64,000 bases of DNA from Strongylocentrotus droebachiensis (taxonomy: Eukaryota; Echinodermata; Echinoidea; Camarodonta; Strongylocentrotidae). This document shows, in pieces, positions 1 through 14,739 of the stretch. The first letter of the stretch is position 1. Each line of letters starts with the position of its first letter. Under the pieces are notes generated by a model that did not search any database, was not told the origin of the DNA, and saw only the letters and a program-made list of their open reading frames with translations. The stretch covers positions 310,001-374,000 of the forward strand of contig JAVYIG010000885.1 in assembly GCA_035222895.1 (NCBI GenBank), given 5' to 3'. The translations under genes and the position numbers were made by a program.

Positions 1-420
1 TTGATTATTCAATGTAAGTTTCATATATATTCTATATATTCACCAGAACTCAAGATAATATTGTTTATACAGTATACAGTATGACTGTGTATTGAGCACT
101 TCCCTACTATGATAGCATGCGTCAGTCATGCATGCAATCACAGTGTACTGAATGAACTGGGGTGTCCTCACTGTGTGAAGTACTATGCAGCACAGAGAAG
201 ACAGTTCCTCATTTTCCTGCAGTAATTAACACAGGAGATTCAATTAGCCATGAGTAGGGCTATCCCCTTTGTAGTGTAGTAGGCTCAGTGTGTATACAGT
301 ACTCAGGGGCTTGGTGTCGGCACTCTGGTACCTGTGGCTGTTGTGCAGTATGTACATGTAGAAGAGAGTTTTAATACATTTATGTGGGGAAAGAAAGGTA
401 CTTTTACATGTACTTGTGTT

Positions 421-1075
421 TGATGCATGGAGAGAGAGATAGAAAGAAAGAGAGAGAGATAGAGAGGGAGAGAGAAAGAGGGGAAGCGAGGGAAGGGGCG
501 GGGAGAGAGACAGACAGACAGACAGAGAATAATAATATTATTTCCAGAGTAATTATTTCTGTATACACATTCCCTTTGCACAGGATGTAAGTGATCGCTT
601 GACGATTCATATGGCATCATTTAATCTTTTTCCTTTTCTCAATCTAAAAGATAGGAAAATCTGACCTTTGAGATTTAACTGTACATGTACATGTATGTAT
701 GTGTACTGTGTACATTGTATAGACTATGACGGTGAGTGATAGAAAGAGAGAGAGAGAGAGGGGGGGGGGGGGGGGGGGGAGACACACAGACAGATAGAGA
801 AAGACTTCAAAGAGAGAGAGAGATAAAGACAAAGACTGATAGACTGAGAAGGGGGGGGGGGGGGGGTGACAAGACAAATAATGAGAAAACCAGAGGAGGA
901 TCGTTTGAGAAGGAGTTTGAGAGAGGAAAAAAAAAGACAGACAGACAGAAGGGGGGGGGGGGGGGTGAAAGTGAGGGTGGTGGAGCAAGAGATAGAGGAA
1001 GAAGACAACAATTACAAGGAAAACCAGAGGGAGATAGTTTGAGAGAGAAAGAGAGAGAGAGTAGGAAGGAAGTGG
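421..1075. repeat. GA-rich, poly-G microsatellite region
   Basis: Long AGAG purine runs at 430-525 and 740-1075 are interrupted by three uninterrupted G tracts (about 760-779, 851-866, 950-965). The apparent reading frames on both strands are low-complexity Arg/Glu/Gly or Ser/Leu/Pro strings and are not genes. Confidence 0.9.
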
Positions 1076-1570
1076 GTGAGAACACACTCAAGAAGGAAGG
1101 AAATGAAGCAAACAGACAGTGTCAAGTGTTCATGACCGACCGTACTTCATTATGAATGCATCCTTTATTATCTCGTTCACAATAGAGTACATATTACCGT
1201 GTCAAGCGTTCATGACCGACCGTACTTCATTATGAATGCAGCCTTCATGACCTTGTTCACACTCACAAAATTCATCCTAAAACTTCATGAACACTGAACA
1301 TAAAAACCACATTCCCCCCCCCCCCTTGAAAATGGTTTCTCATTGAAACCTGTACATAATGACCACCTGCCTACACTGTATAACAACCATTTTTTCTTGT
1401 CTCCTTGGGCGGTCTTTATAGACAGGTTTCACTGTAGTCTGAATGTTGAATTATCAAAATGTTGTATAACAATATCTGACACACCTAAACATTGTAAAAT
1501 AATCAAAGGTTTGAGCATTGTTTCTAACAAAATGATGACGTTTGTTTACTGCATGTGTGATTCTTGTAAT

Positions 1571-1737
1571 ACAGTCAAACCTGTCTATAGTGACCGCCAG
1601 AGGGAAACACAAAATGTGGTCTTTGTAGACAGGTTCCTTTTAATCTATAGTACATGTATGTTTCAATGAGAAACCATTTCCAAGGGAAACAAAAAATGTC
1701 TTTGTATACAGGTGGTCACTGAAGCAGGCTTGACTGT
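1571..1737. mobile_element. Miniature inverted-repeat element, CAGTCAAACCTG family
   Basis: It starts TACAGTCAAACCTGTC and ends GGCTTGACTGTCTA, forming imperfect terminal inverted repeats around about 170 bases. Related copies are at 52083-52259 (cleanest, TA on both sides), 38978-39095 (partial) and 57594-57685 (cut by the gap). A further partial copy may lie at 1339-1440. TA flanks and short CAG-starting termini suggest mobilisation by a Tc1/mariner-type transposase, which is inference. Confidence 0.65.
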
Positions 1738-3289
1738 CTATGAAAACCACAGTTAACGTGGTAAGTCTTGTTCAGGTACGGTGCTGTAAACCATGCGTAG
1801 ACATACACCTCTAGATTTCCATATTTAAATCAAAATTGTCTTTATGAAACGGCACAAGTTTGCAAAGCACATTGAACAGTGCTCTGCAGTTGAGTGAGTC
1901 ACCGCCTATTTTTAACAATTACAAATAAAGGCACATGTATGGTTTTATGGATGTTTTAGTGGGAAGTCCCTTCTTAGGAAACATTGCCAGCTTCCCTGTT
2001 TAAATGCAATAGAGTGTGTTTACACACCTAGAAATATTCAAACAAATATTTTGAGAGTTGTGAAGTACACTGTATATCAGGTAAATGTAGATTTGCTACA
2101 AACTCCCTGATAATGTACATTACGTACATTACATACATGTACATTGTACATGTACATGTATACAATGTAGTTGTACTGGACAAAATGACAGTGTCATGTG
2201 TATTTGAAAACTACTTATGAAAGTAAATTTGCTTTTAGTTTTACCATGTTTATAAACAGAATGTGATCCATTTTCCTGCTAAAGAACTGAAGAGTCATTG
2301 TACATGTATGTTTCTACAATGTCATTTTATAAATGTTTTCAAGTCTGCTATTTTTGTCAAGTTAATGCGGGGTTCAGGTTTTATGCTGCATGGGTGTAGA
2401 TACAATGTACAAGTATGGGCAAAAGGGCACCCCCAAAAAATATAAAACAAGGGGAGAGGGATGGCGGAAATTAACAAAGCTTGTACAGAGTGTGGTGTAC
2501 ATGTAGTTCCCTTTTACAGTACATTTCAAGGAGTGAGCTCTTTAAAGTGGTCATGGTGCTTCACTGTTTAAGACTCTATCAAGAGAGGAAATTGAAGATT
2601 TAGCTTAACGTGAAGTTGTCATATTCTAAGCTACTCAAAAGAGATGATCACAATGACTCACTTATCTTCACATCAGGTCTGCATACATGTACATGTAGTT
2701 AAGTGATTAGTACATGTAGTGCAGTACATGATTAGCATGCGTACACTACAATGTACATCACTTGGCTTTCAATAGATAAATGAGTTCTAGACACTGAACT
2801 TGTTATCAATAACATGTTACAATATTAAACTGTTATTTATAAGCTACTGAAATCATGGCATTTGATTGGCTGAGAGCAAATTTGTCACTGATATTTAGCA
2901 TTTGTTATTGATAACAAGTTTTATGTGATGTACATGTTATATACACAAGTATACGTACTGTACATGTACATCACATAATGATGTACTTTCCTTTCAAGAG
3001 ACAAATATGAGTTCTGGGCCCTGTTTTAAAAACAAGTGGATGGAAATTATTTTGTACATTGTCTACAGTGTGTACAATGTTCATGTACTGTACATTACAA
3101 CATTGTCAGAATGTGGTTTACTCCTTGCATCTACTCAATCGATGTGTAACCTGTGTGTAAATTGATTTGTCAAATAACGACTGAAATTCATCCATTTAAC
3201 GATGCTTAGTACGGTACTTGCCGACTCCAGTTTCAGTTGCGTACTACCTTCAATCAGGTCATTAATTTCTGCTTTACATTGCACTTGCA

Positions 3290-4140
3290 CTTGTGACACA
3301 CTTTCAAAGCATACATGTGTATGTACAGTTGTGCTAAAAATTAATTAAAGGTAACGGGCCAGTATTGGAAACGCCCCAATTTCAAAAAATGAAATGGAAG
3401 CTCTTATTACCAATCATGTGAAAGAATATGTTTTGACTAATACAGTACATGATGATAACAATTTTGCCGGGAAACCGCCTACTAATTGATATATTTGGTA
3501 AATTAGTTTAACTACATGGTCTGTGAGAGATAAATGCACGTGTTGCGCATGTGTGCTTTATAGTCCCATAATACATCTTTCTGTGTACAGTGCTTGTAAC
3601 TTTACGAAGACTGGGCCATATTTCTTATCATTTTGATGATTCCAGAACCTTGCAGTACACACCAATACTTTGCTAGATGAGCAACCTTTTCTGATCGATT
3701 CCACAACGTTTCTTTCACAATGCAATCGCATGACCATAGCTGGTCTTTACCTTTAAGCACATGAGTGTAACATTTCATACTGTTTGTAGCTAACATCATA
3801 ATTGTTATAGCAACAAATAGGCAAACAATAAACAGGAAGTACCAATGATACATGTACATGTACTGTAGCTTTTTATAAATGAAGAATTTAGAAAAGTATG
3901 TTGTTTTCCATTAGGTGCACTTGCACAGTAACACACTTTCAAAGCATGTGTACTTCAGTTGTGCTCAAAATTAATTAAGCTCATACAGTGTAAGCGCAAT
4001 ATTTCATAATGATTGTACAGTGTAGTTAACATCATAATTGTTATAGTGACAAATAGGCAACAGATATGCAGGAAGTACCAATAATAGCTTTTACTAATAA
4101 ATGAAGAATTTAGAAAAGTACCGGTACTGGTATGTTATTT
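3290..4140. repeat. Diverged local tandem duplication
   Basis: Blocks around 3290-3345 and 3770-3890 recur in the same order at 3912-3980 and 4020-4140. Shared text includes CACACTTTCAAAGCAT, AAAATTAATTAA, CATAATTGTTATAG and AATGAAGAATTTAGAAAAGT. No coding content is seen. Confidence 0.7.
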
Positions 4141-4645
4141 TTCCATAGGGTATGAATAATTATGAATACAACTGTACAAGTACTGTACATGTATGTAACG
4201 AAATGTACAAGCGCTGAGTATAAAACATGTTGAGCTGTTGATGAAGAAGTTTACAAATTCACTGTGTGTTGTAGTAGTCCAGTGGACAAAAACATGTACA
4301 TGTATGTACAATGTATGTACTGTACGTGTACAGTTAACAATTGAATTATTCATACCCCTCGTTAATTTGATTAAAAAATAAATTATTTAATGCAAGATTG
4401 AAAAGGTGAAGTACATGTAGTTGAATTCAGGCCTTTGTTGAAAATGAATCGGGACAAATCAGTTTTTTGACATAATTTAAACATTACAAGATTTATTAAG
4501 GGTACAGTATGAATAATTTAGTTGTTAGTACATTGTAATTCTGTTTGCAGGAGTTCATAAATCTCTTATTATTTGTCTGAAAATCCAATTTATTTCAAGC
4601 TTTCACCATTCTGTGTACCGGTATACTATTATGATTGATCAATGA

Positions 4646-7289
<2,644 letters not shown>

Positions 7290-7620
7290 TCTGATGCAAC
7301 AAAAATATATATATCAACAAAAAAACAAGAAAAACTAAAGTCTGCCTACTTTTCTTAGCCTAGCTTCCAGCAAGAGAATATTTTCCTTCACATTCTCTCC
7401 CCTATTGTACAGTTAAGCTTTTCGTTGTACCGCCCTCTCTAGTCAAAAAATGTTTTGGAAGGACTTCAACATGTTTTGCTAGTCGGGGGTAATCGGTAGC
7501 GACAAATAGCTAAAGGGGTTGGAGAATATGAAAAAAAAAATTATCCTCTTGCATGGAACCTAGGCTAACTATACCTTCTTGTAATCTTATATAAATAAAG
7601 ACAATTTTTTAATAAAAAGA
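7290..7620 (+). other. ARF6: ARF6 3' UTR with two poly(A) signals
   Basis: AT-rich, non-coding sequence after the ARF6 stop. AATAAA hexamers occur at 7594-7599 and 7611-7616, so cleavage probably falls shortly after about 7620. The end is inferred from the hexamers only. Confidence 0.6.
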
Positions 7621-7970
7621 TTTGTTTATACTTAGATGATTCAGTAGAGTTAATTCTCAGCAAAATGAATTTTTGTTGTTGTTACAATGTGTATGTTAAT
7701 GCTCAAGATACTGTTCGCCTGTATGTACAAATCTCCCATATTGGTTTTTGGAAAGGGTTTCAATGTAAGGGCCTGTTTACACATGATGTGTATGAAACGA
7801 CGTCCGTTCAAGCGTTTTCCTTTACGTTTCAATGAATGTCAAGTGGGGATGAAGCACAGTGGCAGTGGGCAACAATGGTATTAATGTGTTCTGACTACCT
7901 GTGTGTTGAACGATGCAGGAACGTGACAAGCCTGGCGCGCAATATACGATCCAACTACAAGTATGATCAG

Positions 7971-8117
7971 GGGGGTGTTTCACAAAACTTGTCATCGGTG
8001 ACAAATGACAGTTTTTGTTAAAAGCTAGTGAAATCCTTGCTTCTGATTGGTTATCAACAGATTTGTCACTGATTTTTGTCATTTGTCATTGAAAAAAAGC
8101 TTTGTGAAATGGGTCCC
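7971..8117. mobile_element. Palindromic miniature element, family A
   Basis: About 147 bases starting GGTGTTTCACAAAACTTGTC and ending GCTTTGTGAAATGGG, with inverted ends and a GTGACAAATGACA / GTCATTTGTCATTG core. Similar copies are at 10524-10671, 30725-30873, 39691-39834 and 44799-44946. The ends open on C/G-rich GGGGC/GGGTCCC sequence. No transposase is encoded, so this is a non-autonomous element. Confidence 0.8.
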
Positions 8118-10523
8118 TGACTTTGAAAGAATTTGTGATAGCAAGGTAGCATTGGGTATGAACATTCACCCATGTTCAATCTTACTGAATGAGGGAGGAT
8201 CTTAATGGTCATATCATTCATTGATGAATTCCAGATTTCAAGGGATTTCAGGCTCCCTTGGACGGGAAATGCTAAATGGCGTAGAATCATACAAACGTCA
8301 AACTGGCTATTGGCTACGATTTGAAGCAGTTTTGGTTTTATTCTGACTTGAAGTGATACACACAAACTCCAAGTTGATTGTTTGGCACCTAAATCAGAAA
8401 GGAGATAATACAATTCTAATTTCTACAAGAAATTGATTTGCAGTTGGATCGTATAGTTTGCGTTTAGCTTTACTGAAAGAAAAAAACAATTCTGCCGGGT
8501 TTACGGAGTTAGTCCTGAGGTGATTTTGCGAAGGTTTCTTGTAATCGGACCTACCTTGCAGTGCCTATGTTGCAATAAAACCTTAAAGTTAAACTGTTCT
8601 ATAGAGTACCGTAGTGTGATGTCATACTGGCCAAGTTGTCAAGGTTGCTGGTTTCAAACAATTTAGTGCTAAACAATGGTGTGCTGATCACACCAGCCCC
8701 AAACAGTAAATCGGCCCTGCTCCATCCCATTGCTTAAATGATTTTGCGGTGAACCTCATGCGCAGGCTCTGTCGTTTAGAACGAGTAACCTGGATGACAA
8801 GTGAATATGATGTTAGCACTTATTATTAAGCACATCTGATATCCTAGTCCTGTGTTAGAGATCCTGAATTCATTTCATGGTTTTTGTGCAGTGTTAGCAC
8901 CTGTTGAGGTGCTTGCTTAGCACCGAAATACTCCATTACACCTGTATTGAAATCCATCAGTGCATTAATGACTCAATATTAGCACCTAGTCTTGGTGTCA
9001 ATGTAAATCCTATTCAATCACTTGAGAAGTTTCAAAGAATTAGTTTCTCGCTGCAAAAAGGACAAATTAATTTGACAGTATTTTAGTAGGCAGAGTATGA
9101 ATTGCATTGCTGCTAAACCGACATGTACATAGTATTACGGTAGTACATGTCATTAGCTCAAAGTTCAAAGCAATTGCTTGATGTGCACTTTATGTTTCAC
9201 CCTCTTGTTGATGTCATGTGACTTGTCATGTGATCTAACCATCAGATCACATGACCAGAGATGTTGCATGCTACTTGCCTCTGTATTGTTGTAATGTACA
9301 TTGGCTTTATGCAATCCTCTTAGAGAGACTGGTTAGTAGTTGTTTCGCAACCCCTAGGGTACTGCCGGAAAGTTTCTCAATGATCCTCGGTGCTATGGGA
9401 AACAATCGCTTGTGTCATGTTCAAACGATTCCTAGTTGATAATATAAAAAATATGATAGAACATTTCTGCTATACCACAAGTCAATATTAAATCATATTG
9501 AACATTCTTCTCGTGCCATTGGTCGATATAAATGGCGATGCAGAATTAACAACTTGTAGTGTTTAGTCTTTAAAGCCCCACTGCACTAATTATAGCTACT
9601 TGCGCCCTCTATATTGCAAACAATGCATAATCGGTGACCATTGGTCCCCCATGATCCTCTTTTTCTTATGTTAATTGAGAGCTGAGTTGATAAGATAACC
9701 ACCTGTCCAGTGACCTTGCAGGGTGGTCTAATCCCTCCTGTAAACTAGTACAGATGGGCTTTAACAAACCTGCTCTCAGCCAATCAAATGCATGGATTAC
9801 AGTAGCTTATAATAGTTATTGCATCTTGCCATTGATAACAAGTTTCATGGAACAAGGTTGGGCCTTAAAAGAATTAAATTAAAATCAACAATTGATTTAT
9901 ATCTCCTGATAACATAATAATCAAAATATGGCAGGCTTTGAAAATGTAAAGCGGGAGAAAAATTACATTTTTATTAATCTATGCATGTACAGGCATTTCG
10001 ACTTACCTATTAATTTTCTTCTATATACTCCTTAGCACTAATTTGTACCTATTTCTTTTATTTGAAAAAGTGCTAATATTTGAATCCATTTAATTGATAA
10101 TTCATTTTTTTTTAACATAAACAAAAAGACTATCTGGGACAGTTTGCATTGAGAACATGTATTTATATTTTCTGTTTTATTTTGAAACTTGTCCAGGCTT
10201 TGAAAGTTCTGTTAGAAGGTGAAGTTACTGAACGACCCAGGCATTCTGAACAGTATATCTTTTCAAAATTAACAAATCTTTGTTCTTTATTTTAGTAAAA
10301 AAAAGTGTGAAATCTAATTTCATGTCTGTTAGCATTATTTTCATTTGCAAAACGGTCGAGATGAAATTCATTATTCTTTCTTCACATTATCAATGCTCAC
10401 CTGTACATTATTTCAGCTAAATAAAAGTAAAAATAATGAAAATAACTCACTCGGTCACATTTCATCGTCTAAGGCGCCCTTGTACACACCACCATGTCTG
10501 CTCAACACACTGAGGTTTATCAA
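8118..10523. other. Intergenic DNA, no gene seen
   Basis: Unique-looking AT-rich sequence with no ORF that resembles a protein family. A diverged relative of the palindromic family (GCTCTCAGCCAATCAAATG followed by GATAACAAGTTTCATGGAAC) lies near 9765-9855. Nothing else supportable. Confidence 0.5.
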
Positions 10524-10671
10524 GGGCCCCTTTTCACAAAACTTGTCATCAATGACAAATGACAGTTTTTGTTAAAAGCTACTGAAATCCTTGCTTCTGA
10601 TTGGTTATCAGCAGATTTGTCACTGATTTTGGTCATTTGTCATTGAAAAAAGGTTTTGTGAAACGGGGCTC
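10524..10671. mobile_element. Palindromic miniature element, family A
   Basis: Second copy of the element at 7971-8117, in the same orientation, from GGGCCCCTTTTCACAAAAC to TTTTGTGAAACGGGGCTC. The GGGCCCC...GGGGCTC outer ends add to the terminal pairing. Confidence 0.8.
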
Positions 10672-11431
10672 TGGACCTGGCCCTGCTGATGTATGCAATA
10701 TGTGGGACTAGGCTAATGTTTCCAATGTAAACTAACCTATGCAGTGAGTTGATATTTGTGTAATGAGTTATCAGCCCCTTTTGATTGAAACACAAATTCA
10801 GCAGCTTCCTGAGGAAGTTCATACTTGCTAAAGCTAAACAAGAGAGGTTTGGTGAAGTCGGCTTGATGATGTGGTAGTCATGAAACAACTGTTCAAATCT
10901 AGCTAATGTGTGGGAGTTCTAACCCTATATCTGCGTTTATATAATGCCCAGAGTCAAAAAAGTCTTCGGAACAGTTGTTAGACCGCCTGTTGGAATGGAG
11001 TAAAGGCTTGTCAGATGTGGCGCTGTAAACACCACAGAAATGAGCCCTCGTGTTTTAAATGAATGGTAACTGTGCGCCACAAAGGACTTGAGCGTATATT
11101 CACTGGGCTGTGTGTTACAAGATACAGAAAAGGAAAGGTAGTTACTCTTTGCGTCATAAACAAAAACGCCGCGTAATATTTACGGTAAACAAGAATTAAA
11201 GCAGAGAAAAACCCAATGCAGCATTCAATGCTATAGCTGTTTGGAATGTAGAAAACAAAGCTTTTTGTATTGCATGCACTCGTGTATGGGAACAGTCCAA
11301 GTCATATACCACAGGGCTGTTCCCATTACCTAAGTTTATTCTTCCATTATGTATTGTTATGGAGTTATACCCACGGACATGAGTCCAAGCGTTACCTCTC
11401 AGTGAGTGAGGAAGGATGTACCTTTAATACA

Positions 11432-11745
11432 GGGGGGTGTTTCACAAAGATTTTAAGTCAAACTTGTTCTCTAAGTTGGACTTGAATATTATGGAGAGCC
11501 ATTTGTAGCCTCATAATGAAATATATTCAAAAGCAAAAATTCAAGTATTTTAGACTTTTCATAAATTCCACATCAAGAACATGAAATCTCCCACGATAAT
11601 AGAAAATATAAATGATTTGAATCAACATTTTATGCCTTTTAAAATAACCTTTACAAAATATTTTCAAGGATGCTAACGGCTTTCCATAATTGTTAAGTCG
11701 AACTTAGAGATAAGTTCAACTTAGGATCTTTGTGAAACACCCTCC
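11432..11745. mobile_element. Palindromic miniature element, family B
   Basis: About 314 bases from GGGGGGTGTTTCACAAAGAT to GATCTTTGTGAAACACCCTC, so the ends are inverted copies of each other. The interior contains ATGGAGAGCCATTTGTAGCC and, inverted, GGCTTTCCATAATTGTTAAG. Further copies: 19832-20152, 22169-22481, and a partial one at 39448-39689. Non-coding, non-autonomous. Confidence 0.85.
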
Positions 11746-13433
11746 AGATCTATTATTATTTAGCTTTTTTTGTGTATATCTGAAAGAAAAAGATGAAATT
11801 TGGTGCAGTAGTTGTGTGTATTGCTTTCAAAAGTAGGAAAGATTATAATGTACATATCTCTATATTGACTTTCTCTTGTAATTATTTACTTTCCCCTCTA
11901 TCTTGTAGAAGCTCTTGATCTTCCCTCCAGCTTGGAATGGAATGATCCTGTCATGTATTTATAGCATAGATTATTTCTTGATTGGGTTCGCACCACTTTC
12001 ATATGATAGGGGTGTGTTTTATGATGAGGCATTCTTCCCCTCAGTGCATGTTGTATGTAAGGTAACAGTGCAAGATTATTAAAGACGATTACAGCTTTTT
12101 TTCATGTTTGTATTGAGATTTGTAAATTAATAACAGTCATGAATTACCCTTACGATTGAATTATATGTAATAAAACACTTATGATCATACATTCATACAT
12201 GTATTTATTATTTTTTAAACATTTTGAATATGAAATGAAATTACTGCGCAGAACAAAGTTCTTATTAGGTATACATGCTAGACCCATCAAACAATGCATT
12301 TCAGTTGCTTCTTTGTCATCTAAATGCATTTATGCATCTAATTTTTTGTTATTTTATTCTATTTATACTTAATGGAGAAGAAGATTAATCCATAGACATG
12401 TCAATTGCAACAAACTTACTTTGTGTATATATATTTCTTAGAATGGCACAAATTCAAAACATTGTTCTGTAATCAAAATTTTGAAAAATGTAAAATCAAA
12501 CGATAAAAGAAAGATATGCGAGCCCTTATACTTATCTTGACCAAAATAAACACTTCATTTTCGTACGTTTTGCAAATACACTATTTTTCAGATATACTTA
12601 TAGTATTGTGTCATTTCCTTGTATTTTTATCTCACTTCACTTAACTACATGTGTATTATAACCTTACTTTCCTATCCAACACTATGTGTTATATTTTATT
12701 TTGCCTATTTTAATTTTTGTTGTATAAGCATCTGACAGGGATTGAAAATCCACTTGAAATAGGTCAAAGATCAAGGGTCACGGGAGTCGTTGTCGGATCG
12801 AGTTTGACCTAATGGGTTCATTCATTTACTCACCACTAATTGGCTAGCTACTTTTCGCTGATTTTCAGTGAAAGGACGCCATTACAGGGATTGAAAATTC
12901 AATTGAAATAGGTCAAAGGTCAAGGAGAGTCGTTTCTTCTCTCTCTTGCATTTGTTGTTGTTGTTGTTTGATTCATGCATGTTCTTTTGCCCACTTTGCC
13001 CAATGCAGAGAATCAGAACCAGTTTGACCTAATGGGTTTATTCATGTACTCACCACTGCTTGGCTACTTTTCGCTGATTTTCAGTGGAAGGATACCAACA
13101 CGAGGCAGGTTTTTATAACTCACTTTGTATGTGATATGGGCTGTTAGTAAGTAAAAGCCTCATGAACATAGTTAATGAAGTATAGTTAGAAGGAAAACAA
13201 ACTTTTTGATACCAACTGACAGTTTACATGTTGTGAATGGATAACAAAGGACTTTATTAAATGCATGTTGACGTTGTTGACTGGGCTTCAATGACCTTAT
13301 ATACAAACAATGTATGTATGAAGTAACTTGCATTCTCAGTCAAGAGCTATTGAGAAATGAATAAAACCATATATGTGAGCCTACCCCTTACTGAGTTCCT
13401 GTAGTTTTTCCTATTTGTTGCTTTATTTATTTA
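11746..13433. other. Intergenic DNA with one local duplication
   Basis: AT-rich and without recognisable genes. A diverged tandem duplication occupies 12733-13096: each half contains CAGGGATTGAAAAT, GAAATAGGTCAAAG, GTTTGACCTAATGGGTT and CTACTTTTCGCTGATTTTCA. Confidence 0.6.
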
Positions 13434-13680
13434 CATGTTATTTATAATAATAATAATAGTTCGTCCTTATATAGCGCATTTCAGGACCACATTTATTCAT
13501 TCATTTAATTATTTATTCATTATTTATTCATTTTTTAATTCATTTTTTAATTTATTAATTATGTATTCATTTATTAATTCATTTATTCATTTTGTTATTA
13601 ATTTAATAATTAATTTATTAATTATTTATTCATTTACTAATTCATTTATTCATTAATTTATTTATTCATTAATTAAGTTG
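13434..13680. repeat. ATTT/ATTC low-complexity tract with SINE 3' tail
   Basis: TTATTCATTTATT-type repeats at about 13490-13680 are preceded by TAATAATAATAGTTCGTC...ATATAGCGCATTTCAGGACC at 13445-13490. The latter is the reverse complement of the 3' end of the SINEs at 54838-55196 and 57405-57583. Confidence 0.7.
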
Positions 13681-14739
13681 TTTTTTACCAGTATTGCTAC
13701 ATCAGTGATCTCAACACTGTTTAACAAGAAGGCATTGCATTGAAACTGATTTGTATTGGCTTCCTACATGTTGGGCTGTATTTTGTATTGTATTGTGTTG
13801 CAGTTTTAGGCTGCTTTATGTATGATCCTGGCATATGAGAAAGTTATGGTACAAGTTTAACAACATCCTATTCAAAGCATGTTCATTTTACTAAAAATTT
13901 CAGCGAGATGTCAGGGAACTTGTACTTTTGACATTTTGTGAAACGCTGGCGTGCTCTAGCTCTTAGCTGTGTTGCTGTGTCTGTGTCTCTTAGCTGTGTT
14001 GCTGTGTTTGATATATACCATTACATTTTACTGAAATCCAATATTAGATTTTGTGTGGGGAAGAAATTTGCAATATCAATATGAACAGTGAAACAAGAAA
14101 TTTAAACGATGAAGGTTTTTTTATAGTCTTATGAATGAAACTGAAACTGTTGAGGTAGCTAGTACAAGCTTCCTTAATTGTCGGAGTAAAACCCTATTTG
14201 GATACAAATGTAGTGATGCCAAACCAGTGGCACGGTACATAATGATTTATCACCTATTTTGCTTTAGAATCAGCTCAATGGCTTACATGGCCGGGACCAA
14301 AATGACAATGCTAGTGATATATTCATAACCTTTTAAAAAAGCTTTCCCCATTTAGTGCGATCACATATTAGTTTCTTGTAAAATCTGATAGAATTTAGTT
14401 CAGACTATATTGTATGAACTTGTATATATGTTGCCCTTTTCGAGAGAGAGAGAGAGAGAGAAGGGGGGATATAAATAGACTGAGAGGGGGGGGGGGAGAG
14501 ATAGAGGGAGATATATATATAGAGAGAGAGAGGGGGGGGGGGTGGGATAGAAATAGACAGAAAGAGATCGAGAGGGATGGAGGGAGAGAGAGAGAGAAAG
14601 AAGAGAGAGGGATAGAGAAGGAAAAGATTGCTAATAAGGAGTAAAGTTAAAATGTAAAACCATCTTCGGTACTCGCATCACTAAATTAGTAAAAGTGAAA
14701 GGACCGGTTAACCGGATATCCGGACCTGTAAAATCCAAA
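13681..14739. other. 5' flank of RIC3 with GA/poly-G microsatellite
   Basis: 14441-14632 is a GAGAGA purine tract containing two poly-G runs (near 14486 and 14532). It lies 110-300 bases upstream of the RIC3 start codon and so probably within or near the promoter or 5' UTR. I see no TATA box I would defend. Confidence 0.5.

Noticed and set aside
736-1155. 139-codon plus-strand frame rich in Arg/Glu/Gly
   Set aside because: Purine microsatellite with poly-G runs; open on several frames of both strands for compositional reasons.
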